A stretch of 64,000 nucleotides of DNA from Alsobacter sp045348435. Its GTDB lineage: Bacteria; Pseudomonadota; Alphaproteobacteria; Rhizobiales; Beijerinckiaceae. Made by a program: the position numbers and the translations under genes. The first letter of the stretch is position 1. Each line of letters opens with the position of its first letter. This document shows, piece by piece, positions 39,584-48,652 of this stretch. The stretch covers positions 5,208,001 to 5,272,000 of the forward strand of contig NZ_CP157484.1 in the NCBI RefSeq assembly GCF_045348435.1. Direction: 5' to 3'. The notes below the pieces were generated by a model, which saw only the letters and a program-made list of their open reading frames with translations, had not been told where the DNA came from and searched no databases.

Positions 39584-41689
39584 CTATTCGGCGATCATCG
39601 GGCGTGGGTTGGCTTCATAGGTCTCCGCCTGCGCCATCCGCACGGCCTTGGACCTTGCGCCCGGCATGATCTCGAAGCGGGGGTCGAAGTCGACGAAGGT
39701 GGAGGCAAGCGTCTTGAGGATGCTCGGGTCTCCCTCCACCTTGGCGGTCCCGTCGGCGATCTGCGCCTCGAGGGACTTCGCCCCGGTCATCGTGCGCTCC
39801 AGATCGGCGCGGTTGATCGTCAGGACCAGGTCCGGCTTAGGCGCGGTGAAGCCCTTGATGTTGGTGAGCGTCGCATTCTCCAGCTCGACCAGGAACGTCT
39901 CGCCATTGTCCGGCGTGACGAGGTTCATGGTGAACCGCAGGCCCTCCGCCTTGCGGCTGTCCATGCGGATGCCCAGGAAGTTCAGGAAGAGCTCGGTCGA
40001 CATGGCCCGGATCACGTCGGGGCTGCTGGTGTCGGCGGTCGCCCCCTCCGGAATGCCGTCCCTCAACTCGTAGGCCGCCGCCAGGTAGCAGTTGCGGATG
40101 CCCGGGTTCTCCTGCTGGTACCCGAGTTGCTCGAAGACGTCGGCCAGCAGGTCCTTGGCGGCCTGGTTCTCCGGCTCGGCCTGGACCAGCTTGTTGAGGA
40201 TCTCCTGGGCGAGGAGATATTGGCCATCGTCATGCAGTTGGCGGCCCCGGGCCATGATCCTGTCGGCCCCGCCCATCATCTCGACGTAGAGCGGCGCGGA
40301 GTCCCGCGGCGACAGCGGGACGAGCGTGGCGGGATTGCCGTCCCAGAAGCCGAGGTAACGCTGCACGACGCCGCGGCTGTTGTGCTGCGGGGAGCCGTGA
40401 TAGCCCCGACAATGCCACTGGGCCTCCAGGCTCTGGGGCACGCGATACACGTTGTGGATCTCGTTGATGGTGACGCCCTGGTTCGCCAGGTGAAGAACCT
40501 GGTTGTTCATGTGGGCGTAGAGGTCGCGCTGCGCGCGCAGCACGCCCTGGATCCTGTCGTTGCCCCAGCGCGGCCAGTGATGCGAGGCGAACATCACGTC
40601 CGCCTCCAGGCCGAAGCGGTAGAGCGCCTCCCCGATATATTTCGACCACCGCAGCGGATCGCGCACCTGCGCGCCGCGCATCGTGTAGATGTTGTGGAGC
40701 GACGCGATGACGTTCTCCGCCATCCAGAGCGCCTTCAGGTCGGGGATGTAGGTGTTCATCTCCCGCGGGGCCTCGGTGTTGGGCGTGTTCTGGAAAATCA
40801 TCCGGACGCCGTCGACCTCGAACTCCTCGATGTCCTTCGTCACATGCCGGGTCGGCGCGAACAGGCCTGTCGCCCCGGCCGAGACGGCCTGGCCCAGCCC
40901 CTGGCCCACATAGCCGTGCGGGCTGGCCGGCAGCAGGAGGCCATATTGGTAGAACAGGCGCCGGTTCATGGCGTTGCCGGCGTAGACGTTCTCCGACACG
41001 GTGAAGTCCATGAAGTCGACGGGCGCGATGATCGGGACCCTGCCCGACCTCACATCCGCTTCCTCGACGATGCCGCGCACGCCGCCCCAGTGGTCGCCAT
41101 GCGTGTGCGAATAGATGACGGCCGAAACGGGAAGGCCCTGGCCGACATGCTCCTGGAACAGCTTCCAGGCCGCGCGGACAACCTCGGTCGACACGAGCGG
41201 ATCGAAGACGATCCATCCGGTCTTGCCCCGGACGAAGGAGATGTCCGAAAGGTCGAACCCACGGACCTGGTAGATGCCGGGGACGACCTCGTAGAGCCCG
41301 TAATTGTTGTTGAGCTTGGACTGGCGCAGCAGCGACGGGTGGATGCTGTCGAAGTCCTCACGCTCGTTCAGGAACTGGAAGCGCTCCATGTCCCAGGCGA
41401 CATGGCCGGCGTCCGCCATGATCTTGCGGGACTTCATCGTCGCGATCAGGCCGCGCTTCTGCTCCTCGAAGTCCTTAACGTCATGGAAGGGAAGGTTGCG
41501 CCGGGCCTCCTTGAGCGCCTCCACGGTGAACCGGGAGGGCGCCTTGCCCTTGGGGTGGAAGTGCCCGGGGAGCGGAGCGGTCGCCGCCTGCGCGCGCGCC
41601 GGGCTGTCCTCCAGGACGAAGCGACCCGCCACCGCGAACGAGGCGCCGACCGCCGGAAGGGATGTGAGGATGTCTCGTCGGGTCGCCAT
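39584..41689 (-). CDS. SdsA/BDS1-type alkyl sulfatase
   Basis: A 701-residue metallo-beta-lactamase-fold sulfatase that cleaves primary or secondary alkyl sulfates such as dodecyl sulfate. The binuclear zinc motif YSHTHGDHWGG lies near residue 195. An N-terminal twin-arginine-like signal (RRDILTSLPAVGASFAVAG) points to the periplasm. The C-terminal part (NPATLVPLSPRDSAPLYVEM onward) has the dimerisation and SCP2-like domains of SdsA1. Length matches the family (about 650-700). The divergent 156-bp region to the metallophosphoesterase holds an imperfect dyad at 41732-41746. Confidence 0.93.
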   Translation of the reverse strand: MATRRDILTSLPAVGASFAVAGRFVLEDSPARAQAATAPLPGHFHPKGKAPSRFTVEALKEARRNLPFHDVKDFEEQKRGLIATMKSRKIMADAGHVAWDMERFQFLNEREDFDSIHPSLLRQSKLNNNYGLYEVVPGIYQVRGFDLSDISFVRGKTGWIVFDPLVSTEVVRAAWKLFQEHVGQGLPVSAVIYSHTHGDHWGGVRGIVEEADVRSGRVPIIAPVDFMDFTVSENVYAGNAMNRRLFYQYGLLLPASPHGYVGQGLGQAVSAGATGLFAPTRHVTKDIEEFEVDGVRMIFQNTPNTEAPREMNTYIPDLKALWMAENVIASLHNIYTMRGAQVRDPLRWSKYIGEALYRFGLEADVMFASHHWPRWGNDRIQGVLRAQRDLYAHMNNQVLHLANQGVTINEIHNVYRVPQSLEAQWHCRGYHGSPQHNSRGVVQRYLGFWDGNPATLVPLSPRDSAPLYVEMMGGADRIMARGRQLHDDGQYLLAQEILNKLVQAEPENQAAKDLLADVFEQLGYQQENPGIRNCYLAAAYELRDGIPEGATADTSSPDVIRAMSTELFLNFLGIRMDSRKAEGLRFTMNLVTPDNGETFLVELENATLTNIKGFTAPKPDLVLTINRADLERTMTGAKSLEAQIADGTAKVEGDPSILKTLASTFVDFDPRFEIMPGARSKAVRMAQAETYEANPRPMIAE

Positions 41690-41845
41690 CGGCAGCTCCT
41701 CGAAATGGGCTTCACGGACCAGCGATCAACATTGTCAACCAGACTAGACGCAGTCCGGGGCGGTGAAGATGACATCGGTCAGATCCGGGCGCCCGCCGCG
41801 GGCTCATGATGGCGGGGCGCCGTCCCGGGCGGCCGCAAGCCGCCG

Positions 41846-43642
41846 ATGGAGGAGAGAGCATTGAGCAGCCAGGGGCGTCTGGCGAAGGACGAGCGCGCTG
41901 GCGGGACCGACCTGTCTTCGCGGGCGATCCTCGACCCGCGCAGGGGCGACGTCGAAGACGACCTGCTGAGCACCAAGACTCGCTCGCTCTTCGCCATCGG
42001 CGGAAGCCTCATCTCGGAGATCAGCTTTCCCAAGCTCGCGCTCGCCTGGGCGCTGTTGATCGGCCTCCCCGGGCTCGTGCTCGGCGCGGCGCCCCTGGTG
42101 GCGAAGATCTGGTTCGTGGAGACGCTCGACAGGATCGCGGCCCTGGCCGGCATCGGTTCGGCGCTCATCCTCGCGCTCGTCGTGGGCGTGGGATGGCTGG
42201 GATTTCCGCATTTGCTGCGGGCCTTGGAGCGAAGCTTCTGGTCGTTGAACTCCATCGCCGTCCAGCCCGGATACGTGCTGGCCCGCGAGGTCCTGCGCCA
42301 CGTCCTGGAAGGCGTGGCGGGCTCCCGGATGAGCGAGGCGTCGCGCGCGCGGCTGCGGGCCGCGACCTCCGCCGCCGCGGGAGGGCTCGCCGCCCTGGTC
42401 GCGCTCGCCCTGATCGCGTGGGTATGGCCCTATACCCGCTGGACCGGCGAATGGGCCGACTTCGCGGCTCCCATGCGGCTCGTCGTTCCCGCTCTGGCCA
42501 ACGCGGTCGTCCTCGTCAGCGCCTTTTTCGGGGCGGCCTCGCTGGCCTGGGGGGCGGCCGATGCCGCCATGGACCAGCTGCTGACCACGCGCAGGTTCGA
42601 CGAGGTCGCCGATCCCGCCAGGACGTGGCGCGTCGCCCATTTGTCCGACATCCACGTGGTGGGGGACGACTGCGGCTTTCGCATCGAGAGCGGCCGCGCC
42701 GGTCCGCGCGGCGACCGGCGGTTCGAGGAGGCGCTCGCTCGCCTCGAGGCGATCCAGCGCGCCCATCCCGTGGACCACATCCTCATCACGGGCGACATGA
42801 CCGATGCGGGGCGGACAGGCGAATGGGCCGCCTTCCTGGCGGCCCTCTCCCGCCATCCCGTCCTGGCCGAGCGGATCCTGATGCTGCCCGGCAACCACGA
42901 CCTCAACATCGCCGACCGGGGGAACCCGGCGAGGCTGGACCTGCCGACCAGCCCGGGCAAGCGGCTGAGGCAGATGCGCGCTTTGTCGGCCATGGAGGCG
43001 GTGCAGGGCGGGCGGGTGCGCGTGGTCGATCGCCGCACGGGCGAACTCGGCCCCACTCTGACCGAGTTCCTGCAGCCGCATCGGGCTGAGATCGCCGCCT
43101 TCGCGGATTCAGGATCGCTGCGCCTGTCGCGCCGGCTGGAGAGCCTCTGGGAGGACTGCTTTCCCATGGTCCTGCCGCCTCCCGAGCCGGACGGGCTGGG
43201 CGTGGCTCTCCTCAATTCCAACGCCGAGACGCATTTTTCCTTCACCAACGCTCTGGGCCTGGCGCCGGCCCTGGACGTCCGCGCAGCCGTCGCCGTGATG
43301 GAGAACCATGCGCGCGCCTCCTGGATCGTGGCGCTTCACCACCACCTGCTCGAATATCCGCGGCCCGCAAAGGCGTTGTCGGAGCGGATCGGGACGGCCC
43401 TGATCAATGGCAGCTGGTTCGTCCGCCAGCTGGCGCCCGTCGCGTCGCGGGTCGTCACCATGCACGGCCACCGCCACGTGGACTGGATCGGGGCCTGCGG
43501 GGCGCTGCGCATCATATCGGCCCCCTCGCCCGTCATGGAGGCGAGCGACGACGAGCCGACCTCTTTCTACATCCATGAGATCGTCTCCACCGGAGACGCT
43601 GTCGCGCTGCGCGAGCCAGAACGCGTGTCGCTCGGCCCTTGA
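41846..43642 (+). CDS. Membrane-linked metallophosphoesterase
   Basis: A 598-residue protein. The N-terminal 245 residues contain about four hydrophobic segments (for example LALAWALLIGLPGLVLGA and ALVALALIAWVWPYT). The C-terminal calcineurin-like domain carries the metal ligands in HLSDIHVVGDD (near 266), LITGDMTDAG, LPGNHDLN (near 349), ALHHHLLEYP and TMHGHRHVDW (near 540). It probably hydrolyses a phosphoester at the membrane, perhaps a lipid intermediate or nucleotide; the substrate is not determinable. Divergent from the alkyl sulfatase gene. Confidence 0.85.
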   Translation: MEERALSSQGRLAKDERAGGTDLSSRAILDPRRGDVEDDLLSTKTRSLFAIGGSLISEISFPKLALAWALLIGLPGLVLGAAPLVAKIWFVETLDRIAALAGIGSALILALVVGVGWLGFPHLLRALERSFWSLNSIAVQPGYVLAREVLRHVLEGVAGSRMSEASRARLRAATSAAAGGLAALVALALIAWVWPYTRWTGEWADFAAPMRLVVPALANAVVLVSAFFGAASLAWGAADAAMDQLLTTRRFDEVADPARTWRVAHLSDIHVVGDDCGFRIESGRAGPRGDRRFEEALARLEAIQRAHPVDHILITGDMTDAGRTGEWAAFLAALSRHPVLAERILMLPGNHDLNIADRGNPARLDLPTSPGKRLRQMRALSAMEAVQGGRVRVVDRRTGELGPTLTEFLQPHRAEIAAFADSGSLRLSRRLESLWEDCFPMVLPPPEPDGLGVALLNSNAETHFSFTNALGLAPALDVRAAVAVMENHARASWIVALHHHLLEYPRPAKALSERIGTALINGSWFVRQLAPVASRVVTMHGHRHVDWIGACGALRIISAPSPVMEASDDEPTSFYIHEIVSTGDAVALREPERVSLGP

Positions 43643-43773
43643 ACGGCGCGCCCTCTGACGGCCGCCGCCGGACCTGAACCCAAGGCCCGGCTACAAATAG
43701 CCGCAAGCGAAGCCTTGAACGGAACGCTGCGCGGAAGGTTGTCGGCCGAACGAAGCTTCAAAGGCGGCTGGCG

Positions 43774-45015
43774 ATGAACGAGGACGCGGACGATCAGGTG
43801 ACCGAGCTCGACCTGCGGTCCGGGCATCCGATCTGGGAACGCGACGCGCTCCCCTTCGCCACGCCGCCCCTCCCGCCCATCGGCCGCCTCCGGACGGACG
43901 TGGTCATCGTCGGCGCCGGCGTCACCGGCGCCTTCGCCGCCGAGCGGTTCACCCGCGAGGGGCGCGAGGTCGTGATCCTCGACCGGCATCTTCCCCGCAC
44001 CGCCAGCACGGCGGCCAGCACGGCCCTCCTGCAGTGGGAGATCGACGCGCCCATGCTGGAGTTGGAGGCCCGGCTCGGCTTCGAGGCGGCGGCGTCGATC
44101 TACCGCCGGAGCGTGGGCGCCGTCCGCGCCATCGCGCACCTCGCCGCCGATCTCGGCGGGACCTGCGACTTCGCCTGGCGTCCCAGCCTGTTCCTCGCTG
44201 GCGACGTCCTGGACCCGTCCGATCTTCGCGAGGAGCTCCGGCTGCGCATGCGGGCCGGCATCGAGGGAGAGTTCCTGTCCGCCGGCGAGCTCCAATCCCG
44301 CTTCGGCTTCGAGCGCGAAGGCGCGCTGCTGCATGCGGGCTCGGCCGCGGCCCACCCGATGAACCTCACCCGCATGCTGCTCGGCGCCGCGCTTCGCCGG
44401 GGAGCGACGCTGCTCTCGCCCGCTCTGGTGACCGACTACGATTGCACCTCCCAGGGCGTGTCGGTCCGCACCGAGGACGGCCGCCAGATCGACGGCGAGA
44501 TCCTCGTCATGGCGAACGGCTACGAGCTGCCGCCCTTCGTGCCCGCCAAGGTGCACAAGATCACCTCGACCTGGGCCATGGCGACGACGCCGCAGGCGCC
44601 GGCGGCGCTGTGGCCCGAGCACGCTCTGGTGTGGGAAGCCTCCGAGCCCTACGTCTATATGCGCGTCACCGCGCAAGGCCGGATCGTGTTCGGCGGCGAG
44701 GACGAGGATCTCCGCGATGCGGAGCGCCGCGACGCCCTGCTCGACGCCAAGGTGCGCACGCTCCAGGGCAAGCTTTCCGAGCTCGTCCCGGCCGCCGACG
44801 CCACGGTCGATGCGGCCTGGACGGGGTTCTTCAGCGAGACGTCGGACGGGCTGCCCCTCATCGGCGCGGTCCCCGGCATGCCGCGGTGCTTCGCCGCCTT
44901 CGGGTATGGCGGCAACGGCATCACGTTCAGCGCCATCGCGGCCGACATGATCGCCCGGCTGGCGGCGGGGCAGCCCGACCCCGCGCAGGACTGGTTCGCC
45001 GTCGACCGGGATTGA
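43774..45015 (+). CDS. FAD-dependent oxidoreductase (DAO family)
   Basis: A 413-residue flavoprotein of the glycine oxidase/D-amino-acid oxidase group. The dinucleotide-binding VIVGAGVTGAFAAERF lies near residues 44-60. The C-terminal FAD-covering segment is visible as GLPLIGAVPGMPRCFAAFGY followed by GGNGITFSAIAADM. Members oxidise amine-containing substrates and feed electrons to oxygen or a carrier. Its ATG at 43774 gives an N-terminus typical of puuB/ordL-like proteins. It converges with the FMN reductase gene after 25 bp. Substrate unknown. Confidence 0.88.
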   Translation: MNEDADDQVTELDLRSGHPIWERDALPFATPPLPPIGRLRTDVVIVGAGVTGAFAAERFTREGREVVILDRHLPRTASTAASTALLQWEIDAPMLELEARLGFEAAASIYRRSVGAVRAIAHLAADLGGTCDFAWRPSLFLAGDVLDPSDLREELRLRMRAGIEGEFLSAGELQSRFGFEREGALLHAGSAAAHPMNLTRMLLGAALRRGATLLSPALVTDYDCTSQGVSVRTEDGRQIDGEILVMANGYELPPFVPAKVHKITSTWAMATTPQAPAALWPEHALVWEASEPYVYMRVTAQGRIVFGGEDEDLRDAERRDALLDAKVRTLQGKLSELVPAADATVDAAWTGFFSETSDGLPLIGAVPGMPRCFAAFGYGGNGITFSAIAADMIARLAAGQPDPAQDWFAVDRD

Positions 45016-45040
45016 GCCGCGGCGGAGCCCGCGTCGCGTC

Positions 45041-45634
45041 TCAGTAGGGCGGGGGCGTCGTCCGGCGCTGCGTGCGAGCGGCTTCCATCCACCAGGCGAG
45101 GTCGGCGGAGAAGCGCGGAAAGGCGCGCGCCAGCGCCGCCCCGCCCTCGCCGACCGGACGGCCCTCGGCGTCCAGAGCCTTGCTGATCGACCCCACCGAG
45201 AGGGCGCTGCTGATCACCACCATGCCCATCTCGGACAGGATGCTGTGCCAGGCGACCGCCGACCGCACTCCGGCCGCCCGACCGGCCGAGTAGCTCGCGA
45301 TCGCCGCAGGCCGCCAGAACCATTCCTCCAGGAAGTGGTCGGTGAGGTTCTTCAGGCCCGGCTGGACGCCCCAATTGTACTCGCCCGTGACGAAGACGAA
45401 GCCGTCGGCGGAGCGGATCTTCCCCGCCAGGGTCTCGAGCGCGGCCGGCGCCTCCCCGGCCGGGTATTCCTTGTACATGCGGTCGAGCATCGGCAGGCCG
45501 ATCTCCCTGGCGTCGATCAGCTCGGCCTCGGCCCCGCCTTCGCGCAGCGACCGCACGATGTAGTCGGCCAGCCGGACGCCTTGCCGGTCGGACCGATAGG
45601 AGCCGTAGAAGACGAGGACCTGGTGGCTCATCAT
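45041..45634 (-). CDS. NADPH-dependent FMN reductase-like flavoprotein
   Basis: A 197-residue flavodoxin-fold reductase. The FMN phosphate loop is FYGSYRSDRQGVRLADY at the start; TGEYNWGVQPGLKNLTDH is the second FMN-binding signature. AAGGAGAC precedes two adjacent ATGs (45634 and 45631). It may act as a quinone or azo reductase or supply reduced FMN. It lies 146 bp downstream of the MttB-family gene on the same strand. Confidence 0.88.
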   Translation of the reverse strand: MMSHQVLVFYGSYRSDRQGVRLADYIVRSLREGGAEAELIDAREIGLPMLDRMYKEYPAGEAPAALETLAGKIRSADGFVFVTGEYNWGVQPGLKNLTDHFLEEWFWRPAAIASYSAGRAAGVRSAVAWHSILSEMGMVVISSALSVGSISKALDAEGRPVGEGGAALARAFPRFSADLAWWMEAARTQRRTTPPPY

Positions 45635-45780
45635 GTCTCCTTCGCGAGGACGGCGCCGGACGGGTTCGGAGCGCAACTGTGGGGACGAGGGTCGACGACG
45701 TCCGCCGCCCCTGTCCAGAAATAATCTCGTGAGCGCCATCGCCCGCGACCACGGGTCGCCCTGCGTGGAGGGCCCCCGCG

Positions 45781-47319
45781 TCAGGGCTCGCCGCTTCCGA
45801 TCTCCGCGCGGCGGGTCTCCACGAAGGCGTCGAGTTCTTCGCGGATGGCGGGATCCATCGGCGGCTCCTCGTAGTCCGCCAGGACGCGCTGCCAGATGCG
45901 CGTCGCCCGCTGGGTCGCGTCGAGGCCGCCGGCGAGCTGCCAATTTTCGTAGTTCTGCCAGTTGGAGACGATGGGCTGGTAGAACGCCCGTTCGTAGCGC
46001 GCCAGCGTGTGGGGCGACCCGAAGAAGTGCCCGCCCGTGGCCACGCCCGCGATGGCGTCGAAGCCGAGCTCCTCCTCGTCGACGACGATCGGCTTCAGGA
46101 ACTCGATCATGTGCTGGAGCATCTCGACGTCCAGCACCAGCTTTTCATAGGAGCTCGTGAGGCCGCCCTCGAGCCATCCGGCCGCGTGGTAGACGAGATT
46201 GCAATGGCCGAGCACGGCGCCCCACAGCGACATCTCCGTCTCGTAGGCGGATTGGGCGTCCGCGACGTTGGACGCGTTCGAATTGGAGGCCCGGTAGGGC
46301 AGGCCGTAGCGCCGCGCCAGCTGGCCGCTGGCGACGTTCGCCTTGGTCTGCTCGGGCGTGCCGAAGGCCGGCGCCCCCGACCGCATGTCCACGTTCGACG
46401 TGAACGCGCCGTACATCACCGGCGCTCCCGGGCGGATCAGCTGCGCCAGCACGACGCCGAACAGCGCTTCGGCGTTCTGCTGGGCGAGCGCGGCCGCCAG
46501 CGTCACCGGCGCCATCGCGCCCATCAGGGTGAAAGGCGTGACGACGACGCATTGCCCGTGCTCGGCCATGGCCATCAGGCCCTCCGTCATGGCGTCGTCG
46601 AAGCGCCGGGGGCTGTTCACCGAGATGATGGTGAGCAGGCCCGGGTTCTGCGCCATCTGGTCCAGCGTGAGGTCGCGGGCGATGGCCGTCATCCGGATCG
46701 CGTCGGTGGCCCGCCCCGCCCCGATGGCGGAGCAGTGGAAGACGAGGTCCGTCAAGGTGAGGTTGGCCCGGTAGGTGTCCAGATGGCGGGAGTTGGCCGG
46801 CATCTCGACCGGCGCGCAGACCTGGTTGCCGAGCAGATGAATGCAGTTGAAGCTCTGCGCCAGGCGGATCAGGTCGCAATAGTCCTGGAAATTGCCGGAC
46901 CGCCGCCCGCGCACGCAGTCATGGACGTTGGGAGGACCGGCCACGAGGCCGAAATTCAGGTGGGCGCCGCCGAGGATGACGCGCTTGGCGGGATTGCGCG
47001 GCGTCAGCCGGAACAGCGACGGCGCGGTCGACAGCGCCTGCTCGACGAGGCCCCGGTCCAGCCGCACCGTCATCGAGGCGTGATCGACCTGGGCGCCGGC
47101 CGCGGCCAGGATCGAGAGCGCCCGGGGCGACATCACCTCGACGCCGAGCTCCTCCAGGATCCGCAGCGAGGCCAGGTGAATGGCCTCCAGCTGGTCCGCC
47201 GAGAGCAGGTCCATGGGCGGGTAGGGATTGACGACGTCCTGCAGCGCCAGCTGCGGCAGCTTCGTGGGCCCAGCGTTGCGCGCCCGCCCGCCCTCGCGTC
47301 GCCGCCGCTCCGAACTCAT
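45781..47319 (-). CDS. MttB-family methyltransferase homologue, non-pyrrolysine
   Basis: A 512-residue TIM-barrel protein of the trimethylamine methyltransferase superfamily (COG5598), with a basic leader (MSSERRRREGGRARNAG) usual for alphaproteobacterial members. Recognisable parts are LASLRILEELGVEVMSPRAL, GPPNVHDCVRGRRSG and LARYERAFYQPIVSNW. The frame runs to full length with no internal TAG, so no pyrrolysine; it should therefore act on another quaternary amine such as a betaine, if on any. No corrinoid protein (MttC-like) or reactivase is nearby. Start chosen at 47319 with GGAGCGG upstream; 47331 is an alternative. Confidence 0.88.
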   Translation of the reverse strand: MSSERRRREGGRARNAGPTKLPQLALQDVVNPYPPMDLLSADQLEAIHLASLRILEELGVEVMSPRALSILAAAGAQVDHASMTVRLDRGLVEQALSTAPSLFRLTPRNPAKRVILGGAHLNFGLVAGPPNVHDCVRGRRSGNFQDYCDLIRLAQSFNCIHLLGNQVCAPVEMPANSRHLDTYRANLTLTDLVFHCSAIGAGRATDAIRMTAIARDLTLDQMAQNPGLLTIISVNSPRRFDDAMTEGLMAMAEHGQCVVVTPFTLMGAMAPVTLAAALAQQNAEALFGVVLAQLIRPGAPVMYGAFTSNVDMRSGAPAFGTPEQTKANVASGQLARRYGLPYRASNSNASNVADAQSAYETEMSLWGAVLGHCNLVYHAAGWLEGGLTSSYEKLVLDVEMLQHMIEFLKPIVVDEEELGFDAIAGVATGGHFFGSPHTLARYERAFYQPIVSNWQNYENWQLAGGLDATQRATRIWQRVLADYEEPPMDPAIREELDAFVETRRAEIGSGEP

Positions 47320-47500
47320 CCGCCGCTCCATGCCGGTGCCGCGCCGCGTCGCGCGCCGCCCGCATCTTGTCAGAGGCGTCCGCCGCGCGGGTGAGGCAAG
47401 CGACAGGCCCAAGCGGGAAACCGACATCCCGCGTCGGGAACCCGCAAGGGGTGCGCGCGCGGAGCGCGGAACCGGGGCGTCGTAACGCTCATAACGTGCA

Positions 47501-47530
47501 TTGCATTGGGTGAAACGTTCGTTCTAGCAT
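47501..47530 (+). promoter_or_regulatory. Candidate sigma-70-type promoter of the sugar importer operon
   Basis: TTGCAT, an 18-bp spacer and TAGCAT, about 72 bp before the binding-protein ATG. The spacer holds GAAACGTTCG, weakly like a LacI/GalR-type operator half. The surrounding 47320-47601 region has no gene. Confidence 0.35.
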
Positions 47531-47601
47531 CCGCCACGCCGGGCGTTGGGTCCGGACCACAGCGAGGCGGCCAAACCGCCCCGAGACGAGAGGAAGCACC
47601 C

Positions 47602-48564
47602 ATGAGGACATCCTGGCTTTTCGCCGGGCTCGTCGCCGTATCCACGGCGCTCGGGCAGCCCGCCTTGGCGCAGCAGCCGACCATCCCGATCATCGTCAAG
47701 GACACGACCTCCTTCTACTGGCAGATCGTGCTCGCCGGGGCCCGCAAGGCCGGCGTGGACCTGGGCGTGAAGGTTCCGGAGCTGGGCGCCCAGTCCGAGG
47801 CCGACATCAACGGCCAGATCGCCATCCTGGAGAACGCCGTCTCCACCAAGCCGGCCGCCATCGTGATCTCGCCCACCCAGCGCGCCGCGCTCGGCAAGCC
47901 GATCGACGAGGCCGCCAAGTCGGTGAAGATCGTCGGCATCGATTCCGCCGCCGACTCCAAGGCGTTCACGTCCTTCCTGACCACCGACAACGTCCAGGGC
48001 GGCCGCATCGCCGCGGACGGGCTCGCCGAGGCGATCACCAAGAAATACGGCAAGGCCGAGGGCGACGTGGCCCTGATCACCCACCTGCCGGGCGTCGGTT
48101 CGCTCGACGAGCGCGCCAAGGGCTTCAAGGAGCAGCTCGCCGCCAAGTATCCGGGCATCAAGCTGGTGGCCGACAAGGTCTCGGACGGCACCGCCAATGG
48201 CGGGCTGAACATCACCACCGACCTGCTCACCGCCTTCCCGAATCTGCGCGGAATCTTCGCCTCCAACCTGATCCAGGCCCAGGGCGCCATCCAGGCGATC
48301 GCCGAGTCCAAGGCGCAGGACAAGGTGAAGCTGGTCGGCTTCGACTCGGACGACAAGCTCGTGAAGGCGCTCAAGGACGGCGTGATGGCGGCCACGGTCG
48401 TGCAGGACCCGTTCCGCATGGGCTATGACGGCGTCAAGACCGCGCTCGCCGCCTCCAAGGGCGAGAAGGTGCAGGCTTTCGTGGACACCGGCGCGAACCT
48501 GATCACGGGCGAGAACATGAACGGCGCGCGGGCGCAGGAACTCCTGAACCCGAAGGTCAAGTAA
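47602..48564 (+). CDS. Sugar ABC substrate-binding protein (RbsB-like)
   Basis: A 320-residue periplasmic protein of the pentose/hexose-binding family (Peripla_BP_4). Signal peptide: SWLFAGLVAVSTALG with cleavage near PALAQQ. The fold shows IPIIVKDTTSFYWQIVLAGA, NAVSTKPAAIVISPT, the hinge segment SFLTTDNVQGG and VGFDSDDKLVKALKDG. GAGAGGAAG precedes the ATG at 47602. First gene of an importer followed by its ATPase, permease and a UxaA-type dehydratase, so the ligand is probably a sugar or sugar acid. Confidence 0.92.
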   Translation: MRTSWLFAGLVAVSTALGQPALAQQPTIPIIVKDTTSFYWQIVLAGARKAGVDLGVKVPELGAQSEADINGQIAILENAVSTKPAAIVISPTQRAALGKPIDEAAKSVKIVGIDSAADSKAFTSFLTTDNVQGGRIAADGLAEAITKKYGKAEGDVALITHLPGVGSLDERAKGFKEQLAAKYPGIKLVADKVSDGTANGGLNITTDLLTAFPNLRGIFASNLIQAQGAIQAIAESKAQDKVKLVGFDSDDKLVKALKDGVMAATVVQDPFRMGYDGVKTALAASKGEKVQAFVDTGANLITGENMNGARAQELLNPKVK

Positions 48565-48652
48565 GCCGCTCTTCCCAAGCGACGATCGCCGCCCGGGCCG
48601 CTTCGGCGCCCGGGCGGCGGACGCGTCTTTCCCCTCTGCCGGAACAGCGCTC

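Noticed and set aside
39557..41809. A 750-codon plus-strand frame opposite the alkyl sulfatase
   Set aside because: The minus-strand protein has the complete zinc motif, signal and family length; the opposite frame has no recognisable content.
45781..47319. Possible pyrrolysine (in-frame TAG) in the MttB homologue
   Set aside because: The frame is open to full length with no internal TAG, so it belongs to the non-pyrrolysine branch.
47511..47524. LacI/GalR-type operator in the sugar importer promoter
   Set aside because: TGAAACG is followed by CGTTCGT instead of CGTTTCA; symmetry is too weak, and no LacI-type gene is nearby.
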